DNA from: an uncultured Novosphingobium sp.
GTDB taxonomy: Bacteria > Pseudomonadota > Alphaproteobacteria > Sphingomonadales > Sphingomonadaceae
Direction: 5' to 3'
Length of the DNA stretch: 64,000 nucleotides
Assembly: GCA_946886075.1 (NCBI GenBank)
Contig: CAMPHR010000001.1
Coordinates: 62,001-126,000 of the forward strand
Each line of letters opens with the position of its first letter. Position 1 is the first letter of the stretch. Of the stretch, positions 27,281 through 35,456 are shown piece by piece. The notes beneath the pieces are model-generated. The model worked only from the letters and a program-made list of their open reading frames with translations. It searched no databases and was not told where the DNA came from. The translations under genes were made by a program, and so were the position numbers.

Positions 27281-27366
27281 TCCTGCTTCGGTAACCCCGC
27301 TGTCTCAATGAAGAGACCGGAAGCTTTGCGTCCTGCCGTCACCGGCAGTTTGCCTTTTCGGTCAGA
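27281..27366 (-). promoter_or_regulatory. Class I cyclic-di-GMP riboswitch (GEMM-I)
   Basis: On the - strand the sequence carries the GEMM-I core in order: AGGCAAAC, then stem CTGCCG/CGGCAG closed by a GTGA (GNRA) tetraloop, then GGACGCAAAGC, a second stem GTCTC/GAGAC (27302-27317), and AGCGGGGTTACCG. These blocks match the Vibrio Vc2 aptamer. The base I align with Vc2 G20 is G, which favours c-di-GMP over the cGAMP variant. A plausible promoter lies upstream on the same strand. Downstream come a 58-codon ORF and a terminator-like hairpin; the next conventional gene, frmA, is about 400 nt away. Identified from remembered consensus, not by covariance search. Confidence 0.82.
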
Positions 27367-27401
27367 TCGCTCGCAGTCACGCGCTTTTCTGCCTTAGGAA
27401 T

Positions 27402-27430
27402 TGCTTAACCCAATTATGGCGCAGGGTCAA
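27402..27430 (-). promoter_or_regulatory. Candidate promoter for the riboswitch transcript
   Basis: On the - strand, TTGACC (27425-27430) is followed after exactly 17 bp by TAAGCA (27402-27407). That would start transcription about 30 nt before the aptamer. The -10 match is modest. The rest of 27367-27491 holds only a T7 run (- strand, near 27443-27449), which may end the nadE transcript. Confidence 0.45.
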
Positions 27431-27491
27431 TGATTTGTGGCGAAAAAAAGATGCGCAATGGCAACTTCGCCGTCGATCCAGCTGTATTTGT

Positions 27492-29552
27492 TCACGGCTT
27501 ACCGGCAGGTCCGATCCGCTCCTCCAACTCTTCCAGCCAGACCGTCGCGCTGCTGTCGGACGGAGCCCGCCAGTCGCCGCGTGGCGATAGCGCGCCGCCC
27601 GCCGAAACCTTCGGCCCATTGGGCAGCGCCGACCGCTTGAACTGGCTGATCGTAAAGAAGCGGTAGAGGAAATTATCCAGCCAATGTCGTATCGTCGGCA
27701 AGTCATAGGCTTGCTTGGCGCTCTCCGGATATCCCGGCGGCCACGCGCCCGCCTGCACATCGCGCCAGGCATGCCAGGCGAGGAAAGCAACCTTGGACGG
27801 CGGCTGTCCCCATCGCACGATATGATGCAGGAAAAAGTCGTTGAGCGCATAGGGCCCGACCCTGCTCTCCGTGCTCTGCATCGCGCCCGACGCATCGGCG
27901 GGCACCAGTTCAGGCGATATTTCCTGGTCGACGATCGCCTGCAATATCTTGTCCGTCTCCGCGTCGAACTGGTTCGTCGCGATGCACCAGCGGATCAGAT
28001 ATTGGATCAGCGTCTTGGGCACGCCGCTATTGACCGCATAATGGCTCATCTGGTCGCCCACGCCATAGGTGCACCAGCCAAGCGCCAGTTCGGAAAGGTC
28101 GCCCGTCCCGACGACGAAGCCGCCATGCCGGTTGGCAAGCCGGAACAGATAATCGGTCCTGAGGCCTGCCTGCACATTTTCAAAGGTCACATCATAGACC
28201 GGCTCGCCCTTTGCAAAGGGATGATCCATGTCCGCCAGCATCTGCCGCGCCGCCGGACGAATATCGATCTCGTCGCCACTGACGCCCAGCGCCTTCATCA
28301 ATGCCCAGGCGTTGGACTTCGTCGTCTCTCCAGTGGCAAAGCCCGGCATGGTATAGCCAAGGATCGCTGATCGCGGCAGGCCCAGTCGGTCGCATGCCTT
28401 GGCCGCGACGATCAGCGCATGGGTGGAATCAAGCCCCCCGGACACGCCGATGACCAGATGCTTGCCCGAAGTAGCCCGGAACCGGGTGACCAGCCCCTCC
28501 ACCTGGATGTTGAACGCCTCATAGCAATCAGCGTCCAGCCGCAGCGGATCAGCCGGGACAAAGGGGAAGCGTCGCACTGGCCGGTAGAGCCCTTCCCGCT
28601 CGCCCGCCGCCACGGCTTCGAAGCGCACCTTGCGGAAGCGCTGCTCGGGATGCCCCATCGCCTCGGCCGTGTCGTTGAACGTGCCATTGCGCATCCGCTC
28701 CAGCCGCAGCCGCTGCGCGTCGATATCGGCATAGATGATTTCCGGCGCGTCACCAAAGCGGGCGGACTCCGCCAGCAGGTCGCCCATCTCATGCACCATT
28801 GCCTGACCGTCCCAGGCCATGTCCGTCGTGCTCTCGCCATAGCCCGCCGCTGAATAGGCATAGGCAGCAATGCACCGCATCGATTGCGCCGCCGACAGAA
28901 GGTCCCGATCCCGCGCCTTGCCCACGATGATGTTGGACGCCGACAGGTTGCACAGGATCAGCGCCCCCGCCAGCGCGCCAAAAGTGGACGGCGGCAGCGG
29001 CGCCCAATAATCCTCGCAAATCTCGACATGAAAGACGAAGTCGGTCCGGTTGCCCGCTGCAAAGATCAGGTCCGGCCCGAACGGCGCGCGATGCCCCGCC
29101 ACATCGACCTCAAGCCCGGCCAACCCCGCTCCAGGAGCAAACCACCGCTTCTCATAATATTCGCGATAATTGGGCAGGTAGCTTTTCGGTACCACGCCCA
29201 GCAGCTTGCCACCCGCAATCACCAGCGCCGCATTGTAAAGCCGCCCGGATCGCCGCACCGGAGCGCCCACCAGCAGCACCGGCAAGTCAGCGCTCGCCTC
29301 CACCAGCCGTCCGATCTCCGCTTCCACCCTGTCGAGCAGCGCGTCCTGCAAATGCAGATCGTCGATCGCATAGGAAGACAGTGACAGCTCGGGAAACAGC
29401 ACGATGTCCGCCCCCTTGCCCGCCGCCTCGCGCGCCAGCCGCAAAATCGCCGCCGCGTTGGCGCCGACATCGGCAACGCTAGCCTCCGGGGTCGCAGCGG
29501 CGAGCCGCACCAGGCCATGGGTGTCAATTGCCTCGAACCGTTCAGCCCCCAT
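27492..29552 (-). CDS. nadE: Glutamine-dependent NAD+ synthase
   Basis: 686 residues in two domains. The N-terminal nitrilase-type glutaminase has Glu in LFPELSLSSYAI near 56 and Cys in HVEICEDYWAPLP near 177. The C-terminal ammonia-dependent synthetase has the P-loop IGVSGGLDSTHAL near 370 and GTGDLSELALGWCTYG near 490. It amidates deamido-NAD to NAD+. The long form of about 680 residues is the usual one in such bacteria. Its start overlaps the end of pncC by 11 bp, so NMN recycling and NAD synthesis are co-transcribed. Confidence 0.95.
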   Translation of the reverse strand: MGAERFEAIDTHGLVRLAAATPEASVADVGANAAAILRLAREAAGKGADIVLFPELSLSSYAIDDLHLQDALLDRVEAEIGRLVEASADLPVLLVGAPVRRSGRLYNAALVIAGGKLLGVVPKSYLPNYREYYEKRWFAPGAGLAGLEVDVAGHRAPFGPDLIFAAGNRTDFVFHVEICEDYWAPLPPSTFGALAGALILCNLSASNIIVGKARDRDLLSAAQSMRCIAAYAYSAAGYGESTTDMAWDGQAMVHEMGDLLAESARFGDAPEIIYADIDAQRLRLERMRNGTFNDTAEAMGHPEQRFRKVRFEAVAAGEREGLYRPVRRFPFVPADPLRLDADCYEAFNIQVEGLVTRFRATSGKHLVIGVSGGLDSTHALIVAAKACDRLGLPRSAILGYTMPGFATGETTKSNAWALMKALGVSGDEIDIRPAARQMLADMDHPFAKGEPVYDVTFENVQAGLRTDYLFRLANRHGGFVVGTGDLSELALGWCTYGVGDQMSHYAVNSGVPKTLIQYLIRWCIATNQFDAETDKILQAIVDQEISPELVPADASGAMQSTESRVGPYALNDFFLHHIVRWGQPPSKVAFLAWHAWRDVQAGAWPPGYPESAKQAYDLPTIRHWLDNFLYRFFTISQFKRSALPNGPKVSAGGALSPRGDWRAPSDSSATVWLEELEERIGPAGKP

Positions 29553-30081
29553 GCACTGCCTCCCTCATCATCTCCAACGCGACGGCAATCGCCTCCAGCC
29601 GGATCGGCCCGCGCCCCAGATCACCGAAATGCTCCTCGCGATGCCGTGTTCCGCCGCCGCGCCGCGCGCATCCGAAATGCACCAGCCCCGGCTCATCTCC
29701 AGGAGGCGCGGAGCCAGCATAGCCCGTCACCGCCAGCGCAATGTCGGCATTGGACTTGGCGATCGCACCCTCCGCCATGGCGATTGCCACGTCCCGGCTC
29801 ACCGCGCCGCAACTGTCGATCTTCTCCTGCTCGATGCCGAGCAGCTCGCACTTCGCATCCTCGCTATATACCACGAACCCGCGCTCGAAGGCATGGCTCG
29901 CGCCTTCCACATCGGTCAGCAGCGACGCAAGCAGCCCGCCCGTGCAACTCTCCGCCGTCGCGATCTTCAGATCAGCGTCGCAGCATAATTTCAGCAATGC
30001 CTCGGCGGCCTCTTCCGTCTGGTTCGGCAGAACCGGCGACAAGGTTTCAGCAGGCCCGCCGCCATTCGGATCGCCGTTCAT
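29542..30081 (-). CDS. pncC: Nicotinamide-nucleotide amidohydrolase (CinA C-terminal type)
   Basis: 179 residues from ATG 30081, preceded by GGAGGAG. The stand-alone CinA C-terminal domain has ATAESCTGGLLASLL near 38-52, with the catalytic Ser in ESCTGG, then GFVVYSEDAKCELLG and ALAVTGYAGSAPPGDEPGLVHFG. It deamidates NMN to nicotinic acid mononucleotide, which NadD and NadE convert to NAD+. Overlap with nadE supports this role. Confidence 0.92.
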   Translation of the reverse strand: MNGDPNGGGPAETLSPVLPNQTEEAAEALLKLCCDADLKIATAESCTGGLLASLLTDVEGASHAFERGFVVYSEDAKCELLGIEQEKIDSCGAVSRDVAIAMAEGAIAKSNADIALAVTGYAGSAPPGDEPGLVHFGCARRGGGTRHREEHFGDLGRGPIRLEAIAVALEMMREAVHGG

Positions 30082-30242
30082 CCACTCCTCCTGCCCATAG
30101 GTCGAATTTTCAACGACGCGACCGCGCACGCCGTTCCCTCGCAGGCCCCTTCCCCGGAACGATCCGAACCGATAACAGCTGTTCGAATAATCTAGATAAG
30201 GCTCGACCGCGTCAGGCGGGCGGCAGACAGGTGGGATTGGGA

Positions 30243-31340
30243 ATGACGGATCAGTTGATCATCTTCGTGCAAAATGGCGTCGGCCGCATCCGCCTTAACC
30301 GGCCCAGGCCGATCCACGCGCTGACGATGGAGATGTGCGCCGCCATGATCGACGCGCTGCTCGCCTGGCGTCACGATGATGAAATTTCCGCCGTCATGCT
30401 CGACCACGCCCCCTCGCCCGATGGCGACCCCAAATTGTCGCGCGGCTTCTGCGCGGGCGGCGACATCGCCATGATCGCGAACAGCGCAAAGGGCGACTGT
30501 TCGGAGGCGGAGCGCTTCTTCCACACCGAATATCGCCTCAACCACCTGCTGTTCCTCTATGAAAAGCCGGTAATCGCCTTCATGGACGGCATAGTCATGG
30601 GCGGCGGCGTCGGCATTTCCGATCCGGCGCGCTTCCGCATCGCGACCGAGCGCACCGTCTATGCCATGCCCGAAACCGGCATCGGCCTTTTCCCCGATGT
30701 GGGCGGCGGCTGGTTCCTGCCACGCATGCCGGGCCGGACCGGCACATGGCTCGGCACCACCGGCGCTCGCATCAATGGAGCGGATTGCGCGGCGATCGGC
30801 ATCGCCACCCATTATATGGCCTCCGAAAAGCTGGATTCCGTCAAGGCGCGGATCATCGCCGATCCCGACGGCATCGGCGAGATATTGGATGAGATGAGCG
30901 ACCCGCCGCCGCCCTCCGCCTGGGAAGCCGAGCGCGCCGACATAGACCGGCTGTTCGCCTCCAGCCGCTACGAGGACATCCTCGCCGCCCTGCGCGCCGA
31001 CGGATCGGAATGGGCGCAGGCGCAACTGGCGGTGCTCGCGACCAAATCGCCCCAGACGATCAAGGTCGCCCTGCGGCAAATGACGGAAGGAACGGCCTTC
31101 ACCGACTTCGCTCAAAACATGCGCAATGAATATCGCATCGCCTGCCATGTCATCCGCCGCCCCGACTTCATCGAAGGCGTGCGCGCCGTCATCTTCGACA
31201 AGGACAATGCGCCCCGCTGGAACCCGGCAACCCCGGAAGAGGTCAGCGATGAGCTTATCGATAGCCTCTTCGCCCCCCTCCCTGCGGACCGCGAATGGAC
31301 CCCGCTCCCGGAACTCGGCGCGACGGTCAGCGGCAGATGA
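30243..31340 (+). CDS. Enoyl-CoA hydratase/isomerase family protein (3-hydroxyisobutyryl-CoA hydrolase-like)
   Basis: 365 residues from ATG 30243, preceded by GGTGGGA. Crotonase-fold motifs are SRGFCAGGDIAMI near 76 and VIAFMDGIVMGGGVGIS near 112 (oxyanion-hole glycines), followed by MPETGIGLFPDVGGGWFL near 140. Length and the Glu/Asp pattern fit the ECH_2 group, which includes 3-hydroxyisobutyryl-CoA hydrolase of valine degradation. It is coupled by ATGA to the LysR gene. Its part in the downstream phenolic pathway is uncertain. Confidence 0.87.
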   Translation: MTDQLIIFVQNGVGRIRLNRPRPIHALTMEMCAAMIDALLAWRHDDEISAVMLDHAPSPDGDPKLSRGFCAGGDIAMIANSAKGDCSEAERFFHTEYRLNHLLFLYEKPVIAFMDGIVMGGGVGISDPARFRIATERTVYAMPETGIGLFPDVGGGWFLPRMPGRTGTWLGTTGARINGADCAAIGIATHYMASEKLDSVKARIIADPDGIGEILDEMSDPPPPSAWEAERADIDRLFASSRYEDILAALRADGSEWAQAQLAVLATKSPQTIKVALRQMTEGTAFTDFAQNMRNEYRIACHVIRRPDFIEGVRAVIFDKDNAPRWNPATPEEVSDELIDSLFAPLPADREWTPLPELGATVSGR

Positions 31341-32227
31341 TGGACCCACGGGCGCTCCGCACCTTCCTCGCCGTATGCCGCGCGAATTCGATCAGCGGCG
31401 GCGCCCGGCTGCTCAACATTTCGCAGCCCTCCGTCTCGATCGCCATCGCCCAGCTGGAACAGTCGATCGGCGCCACCCTGCTGGAACGATCGCGGGCAGG
31501 GATCGCGCTCACGGCAGAAGGCCGCATGCTCCTGCGCCGCGCGCAGGCGATGGAGGGTTTGCTCAAGGACGCTGAAGAAGAACTGCGCCTCTCGCGCCAG
31601 GGCATCGCCGGGCCCCTGCGCGTCGGCGGCACGCCCGGGGCGTTGGTCAGCTTGTTGCCCGGCGCCGTGCGCTTTCTTGAGGATGAAGCGGGCAACTTCT
31701 CGCTCCATGTCATTGAGCGGCCCGATCCCGACCTCGCCACCCTCCTTCGTCAGGGCGACATCGAACTCGCCTTCGTCACCACGGGCATGGACGTGCCTCC
31801 CGACGATCTGGACGAACTCACCTTCTCGCAGGACCCCTTCTCCCTGATCGTCGGCCGAGCCAACGAACATTTGCCAAGCGAAGTGTCGTTGAAGGACGTC
31901 GCCGACCTGCGCTGGGTCCTGCCCGAAGCGCGCGGCGCGTTCCGCCGTCAGGTCGATGCCTTGTTCCTCGCCGCCGACGCGCCCGTTCCCAGCAGCAGCA
32001 TCCGCTGTGACTCCCTGCTCACCACCAAGGCGATCGTGCGCAGCAGCAGCCGCGTCACCATCCTCCCCATGCAGGTCGCCGCTGCCGAACTGTCGATAGG
32101 CGTCCTGCGCGCCATCGCTATCCGCGAAGCCGCTTTCCCCCGCAGCATCGGCATCCGCAAGCTGAAGGGCGCGCGCCTGTCCGGCCTGGGTCAGCGGCTC
32201 CTGAACTATTTCATCCATAGCTCCTGA
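31337..32227 (+). CDS. LysR family transcriptional regulator
   Basis: 296 residues; ATG at 31337 or 31340. The HTH is RALRTFLAVCRANSISGGAR followed by ISQPSVSIAIAQLEQ, and the effector domain spans about 90-290 with IEVAFVTTGMD-like and LIVGRANEHL segments. It lies 89 bp before the amidohydrolase gene, in the same orientation. It is the likely activator of the 32317-43101 cluster; the inducer would be a pathway phenolic. Confidence 0.9.
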   Translation: MMDPRALRTFLAVCRANSISGGARLLNISQPSVSIAIAQLEQSIGATLLERSRAGIALTAEGRMLLRRAQAMEGLLKDAEEELRLSRQGIAGPLRVGGTPGALVSLLPGAVRFLEDEAGNFSLHVIERPDPDLATLLRQGDIELAFVTTGMDVPPDDLDELTFSQDPFSLIVGRANEHLPSEVSLKDVADLRWVLPEARGAFRRQVDALFLAADAPVPSSSIRCDSLLTTKAIVRSSSRVTILPMQVAAAELSIGVLRAIAIREAAFPRSIGIRKLKGARLSGLGQRLLNYFIHSS

Positions 32228-32240
32228 CTATGGTAATAGT

Positions 32241-32256
32241 AAAAATGATTATTTTT
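32241..32256. promoter_or_regulatory. AT-rich dyad in the LysR-amidohydrolase spacer
   Basis: AAAAAT (32241-32246), GATT, ATTTTT (32251-32256) is the only AT-rich tract between these genes. It is a candidate LysR binding site or promoter UP region. The spacer holds no T-tailed GC hairpin, so it does not look like a terminator. Confidence 0.4.
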
Positions 32257-32316
32257 CCTTTGGGCAATTAAGGCGCATCTACCCTCCACAAGGCACAAAT
32301 GCCGGGAGAGGACATT

Positions 32317-33546
32317 ATGCGGCAGCTCATCCACAATGTGCGCATCTTCGATGGCACCGGCGCGCCCAGTGCGCCCGGCGCCGTCCTGGTCGATCAGGAT
32401 CGTATCGCCGCCATCTTCACCGCCGACGCGGACCTTGATGCCGTCGCCGCCGACACCAGTATCGATGGTCAGGGCAACACGCTCATGCCCGGCCTCATCG
32501 ACGCCCATTGTCACCTGACCTGGGGCAGCTCAGTCGAACATATCTACCACCAGTTCATCCTGCCGCCCGAAGAGCTCAAGACCGCCGCCTGGCGCAACGC
32601 GCGGGTCCTCCTCGACCATGGCTTCACCAGCGCCTATTCCGCAGGGGCGCTGGGTGAAGGGATAGAGCCCGAACTCGCCCGCGCCATTGCAGCAGGCGAA
32701 ACCTCCGGCCCCCGCCTCGTCCCCTCGACGCTGGAACGCAGCCCCGAAGGCGAAGAAGGCGTCGAAACCGGCGACGTCTTCAACGGCCGTGGGCCTGACG
32801 CGATGCGCGCCTTCATGGACCATTGTAGCGCAACCGGCGTCAAATCCGTAAAGCTCGTCATCTCCGGCGAAGATGCGCTAAAGCCCGGCTCCGCGCAGGA
32901 CATCCTCTACACCGACGAGGAAATGGAGGCGGCTGGGCAAGCGGCAAAGGCAAACGGCCTCTGGATCGCCACCCACGCCTACAGCCCGCGCGCGATCGAC
33001 CTCGCGCTCGAAGCAGGCGCGCGCATCCTTTACCATTGCTCCTTCGCCGACGAAGCCGCGATCGACGCGCTCGCAGCGCGCAAGGATGAAATTTTCTACG
33101 CCCCCGGCCCCGGCGTCTCGGTCGCCGCGCTGGAAGCGACGCCGCCGCCCCATATCGACATGAGCGCAATGAAGGCCAGCGCCACGCAGCGCATGCAGCT
33201 GGAAGCGAACCTCGTCCCTGAACTCAAGCGCCGCGGCGTCCGCATCCTGATCGGCGGCGATTATGGCTTCCCCTTCAATCCGCATGGCCGCAACGCCCGC
33301 GATCTCGAGCATTTCGTGGATTATTTCGGCTTCACCCCCGCCGAAGCCCTAAGCGCGGCGACCATGCTCGGCGGTCAGCTGATGGGCCAGAAGGTCGGCC
33401 TGATCCGCGAAGGCTATTTCGCCGATCTCCTCCTGGTCGAAGGCGATCCCACCCAGGATGTCGCCATCCTCCAGGACCCTGCCCGCCTCCAGATGATCAT
33501 GCAGGGCGGCCGCCTCCACAAGTCCGTCCAGCCCGTCTCCGCCTGA
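32317..33546 (+). CDS. Metal-dependent amidohydrolase (imidazolonepropionase-like)
   Basis: 409 residues from ATG 32317, chosen because GGGAGAGGA sits just upstream; an ATG at 32299 is weaker. The metal site is complete: HxH in IDAHCHLTWG near 60, His in IATHAYSPRAID near 220 and in LYHCSFADE near 240, and Asp in LIGGDYGFPF near 318. It hydrolyses a C-N or C-O bond of an unknown substrate. It is the first gene after the LysR regulator. Confidence 0.87.
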   Translation: MRQLIHNVRIFDGTGAPSAPGAVLVDQDRIAAIFTADADLDAVAADTSIDGQGNTLMPGLIDAHCHLTWGSSVEHIYHQFILPPEELKTAAWRNARVLLDHGFTSAYSAGALGEGIEPELARAIAAGETSGPRLVPSTLERSPEGEEGVETGDVFNGRGPDAMRAFMDHCSATGVKSVKLVISGEDALKPGSAQDILYTDEEMEAAGQAAKANGLWIATHAYSPRAIDLALEAGARILYHCSFADEAAIDALAARKDEIFYAPGPGVSVAALEATPPPHIDMSAMKASATQRMQLEANLVPELKRRGVRILIGGDYGFPFNPHGRNARDLEHFVDYFGFTPAEALSAATMLGGQLMGQKVGLIREGYFADLLLVEGDPTQDVAILQDPARLQMIMQGGRLHKSVQPVSA

Positions 33547-33564
33547 AAGAACTGACCCGATAAG

Positions 33565-35028
33565 ATGTTCGACGTAGCGATCATCGGTTGTGGCCCGGTA
33601 GGGGCTTTTGCAGCCAATCTCCTTGGCAAGGCGGGCCTGTCCGTCCTTGTCGTGGAGCAGGAGGCGCATCCCTACCCCCTGCCTCGCGCCGTCCATCTCG
33701 ACCATGAAATGATGCGCCTGTTCCAGTCGGCAGGCGTCATCAATCAGGTCGCGTCGGACATGCGCGACACAGAGGGCCATCTCCATGTCGGCGCAGACCA
33801 TGGCGTCATCCGCTATATGGGCACGGTCGGCCGCCCCCGCCCGTTCAGCTGGTCCAACGACTATTTCTTCTATCAGCCAGAGCTCGAAGAACATCTGCGC
33901 GAAGCCCTCGCAGCCTATCCTAATGTCACCGTCCAGCTAGGCACTGCCTTCGAAAGAATGGAGCAGGAGGCAGACGCCGTCACCCTCCGCCTCTCTGGCG
34001 GTCGCACGGAGCAGGCGCGCTATGTCATCGCCTGCGACGGTTCGCGCAGCGCCGTCCGCAAGGCGCTCGGCATAGCGCTCGATGATCTCGATTTCGAAGA
34101 ACCCTGGCTCGTCGTCGATGCCGAAGTCGATGGCCCCGTCCGCTTTCCCGATCTTTGGGGCGTACCGGAGGCCGCCGACCTGCAAAAACTCTCCGTCATG
34201 ATGTGCGACCCCAAGCGCCCCGCGACCATCGTGCCGGGCCGTGGCAATCACCGCCGCTGGGAATTCATGCTCCTCCCCGGTGAGGACGACGCCGTCATGA
34301 TGCAGCCGGACAATGTCGCCGCGCTCGTCGCCCCCTACCTGACCGGCGTCCCGCACAAGATCGTCCGCGCCGCCACTTACCGCTTTCACGGCCTGATCGC
34401 AGAGCAATGGCGCCGGGGCCGCGTCTTCCTCGCAGGAGACGCCGCGCACCAGACGCCGCCCTTCTTCGGCCAGGGCATGTGCCACGGCCTGCGCGACATC
34501 GCCAATCTCGCCTGGAAGCTGGAACTGGTGCTGGCGGATCGCGCCCCGGAAGCCTTGCTCGACAGCTACCAGACCGAGCGCGACCCCCATGTCCGCGCCG
34601 TCATCGCCGCCGCCGTCGCCGCAGGCCGCTACATCTGCATGCTCGACCCGGATCAGGCCGCCGCGCGCGACGCCCAGATGCGCGAAGCCGCCAAGGGCGC
34701 AAGCCATGGCACCGCCGCCGACCTGATCCCAGCTATCGCCCAAGGCGTCATCGCCCCCGGCACGCCAGCGGCAGGCGAACGCTTCATCCAGCCCAGCGTG
34801 GACGGCCAACTTCTCGACGACATCACCGGCAGCGGCTGGCGTCTCTTCACCAGCGAAACAGTTGACGCCCCCGCCGACATCACCGTCGTTCCCGCCAAAG
34901 GCGCGATCGCCGACTGGCTCACCGCTCATGACACGCGAGCGGTCCTCGTCCGCCCCGACCATTATGTCTTCGGCACCGGCACGCCCGCCGACCTTCTCAC
35001 GCAATTGCAGGCAAAGCTCCGGCCATGA
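33565..35028 (+). CDS. FAD-dependent aromatic hydroxylase (MhpA/PheA group)
   Basis: 487 residues of class A flavoprotein monooxygenase. The dinucleotide-binding motif is IIGCGPVGAFAANLL near 5-19, the DG motif is VIACDGSRSAVRKALG near 153, and the GD motif is VFLAGDAAHQTPPFFGQGMC near 286. It resembles 3-(3-hydroxyphenyl)propionate hydroxylase. It should ortho-hydroxylate a phenol with NAD(P)H and O2, making the catechol needed by the extradiol dioxygenase two genes downstream. It overlaps the GlcG-like gene by ATGA. Confidence 0.92.
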   Translation: MFDVAIIGCGPVGAFAANLLGKAGLSVLVVEQEAHPYPLPRAVHLDHEMMRLFQSAGVINQVASDMRDTEGHLHVGADHGVIRYMGTVGRPRPFSWSNDYFFYQPELEEHLREALAAYPNVTVQLGTAFERMEQEADAVTLRLSGGRTEQARYVIACDGSRSAVRKALGIALDDLDFEEPWLVVDAEVDGPVRFPDLWGVPEAADLQKLSVMMCDPKRPATIVPGRGNHRRWEFMLLPGEDDAVMMQPDNVAALVAPYLTGVPHKIVRAATYRFHGLIAEQWRRGRVFLAGDAAHQTPPFFGQGMCHGLRDIANLAWKLELVLADRAPEALLDSYQTERDPHVRAVIAAAVAAGRYICMLDPDQAAARDAQMREAAKGASHGTAADLIPAIAQGVIAPGTPAAGERFIQPSVDGQLLDDITGSGWRLFTSETVDAPADITVVPAKGAIADWLTAHDTRAVLVRPDHYVFGTGTPADLLTQLQAKLRP

Positions 35029-35456
35029 CCATCTCCCTCGCCCAGGCCCGCACCATCCTTGACGCCATCCTTGAGGAGGCGCGCGTCCAGCAGGCACAGC
35101 CCCTCGCCATCATCATCCTCGATGCAGGCGCGCACCCCGTCACCTTCGCGCGCGAGGACGGCGCCAGCCTCTTCCGTTTCGACATAGCGAAGGCAAAGGC
35201 CGCAGGCGCACTCGGCATGGGCGCGGACACGCGGGTCATCGCCACCCGCGCCGCCTCAAACCCCACTTTCTTTCAAAGCGTCGTGGCCGTCACCGGCGGC
35301 CAACTCGCTTTGTCACCCGGCGGCGTCATCATCCGTGACTTGGAAGGGCGGATAATCGGCGCCGTCGGGACCAGCGGTGACACAGGCGACATGGACGAAG
35401 CCTGCGCCATCGCGGGCATCACCGCCGCTGGCCTCACCCACGGAGAGACGAAATGA
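35025..35456 (+). CDS. GlcG/HbpS family protein
   Basis: 143 residues forming a single GlcG-HbpS domain: LAIIILDAGAHPVTFARED near 25, then ALGMGADTRVIA, then SPGGVIIRDLEGRIIGAVGTSG. Members bind haem or cobalamin or stabilise enzyme complexes and often occur in catabolic operons. Start and stop both overlap neighbours by ATGA, so stoichiometric production with the hydroxylase and dioxygenase is likely. Role here not established. Confidence 0.87.
   Translation: MTISLAQARTILDAILEEARVQQAQPLAIIILDAGAHPVTFAREDGASLFRFDIAKAKAAGALGMGADTRVIATRAASNPTFFQSVVAVTGGQLALSPGGVIIRDLEGRIIGAVGTSGDTGDMDEACAIAGITAAGLTHGETK

Noticed and set aside
27333..27361. Hairpin with T-rich tail on the + strand, first taken for a terminator of a + strand RNA
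   Set aside because: The same bases form the GNRA-capped stem and GGCAAAC core of the riboswitch on the - strand, which explains them better.
26884..27491. tmRNA, RNase P RNA or 6S RNA in the hairpin-rich spacer
   Set aside because: None of the conserved blocks of these RNAs is present on either strand, and the GEMM-I blocks account for part of the structure.
29517..30242. N-terminal extension of the enoyl-CoA hydratase-like gene
   Set aside because: Opposite-strand shadow of pncC and nadE; Arg/Pro/Ser-rich with no domain, whereas ATG 30243 has an SD and starts the crotonase fold.
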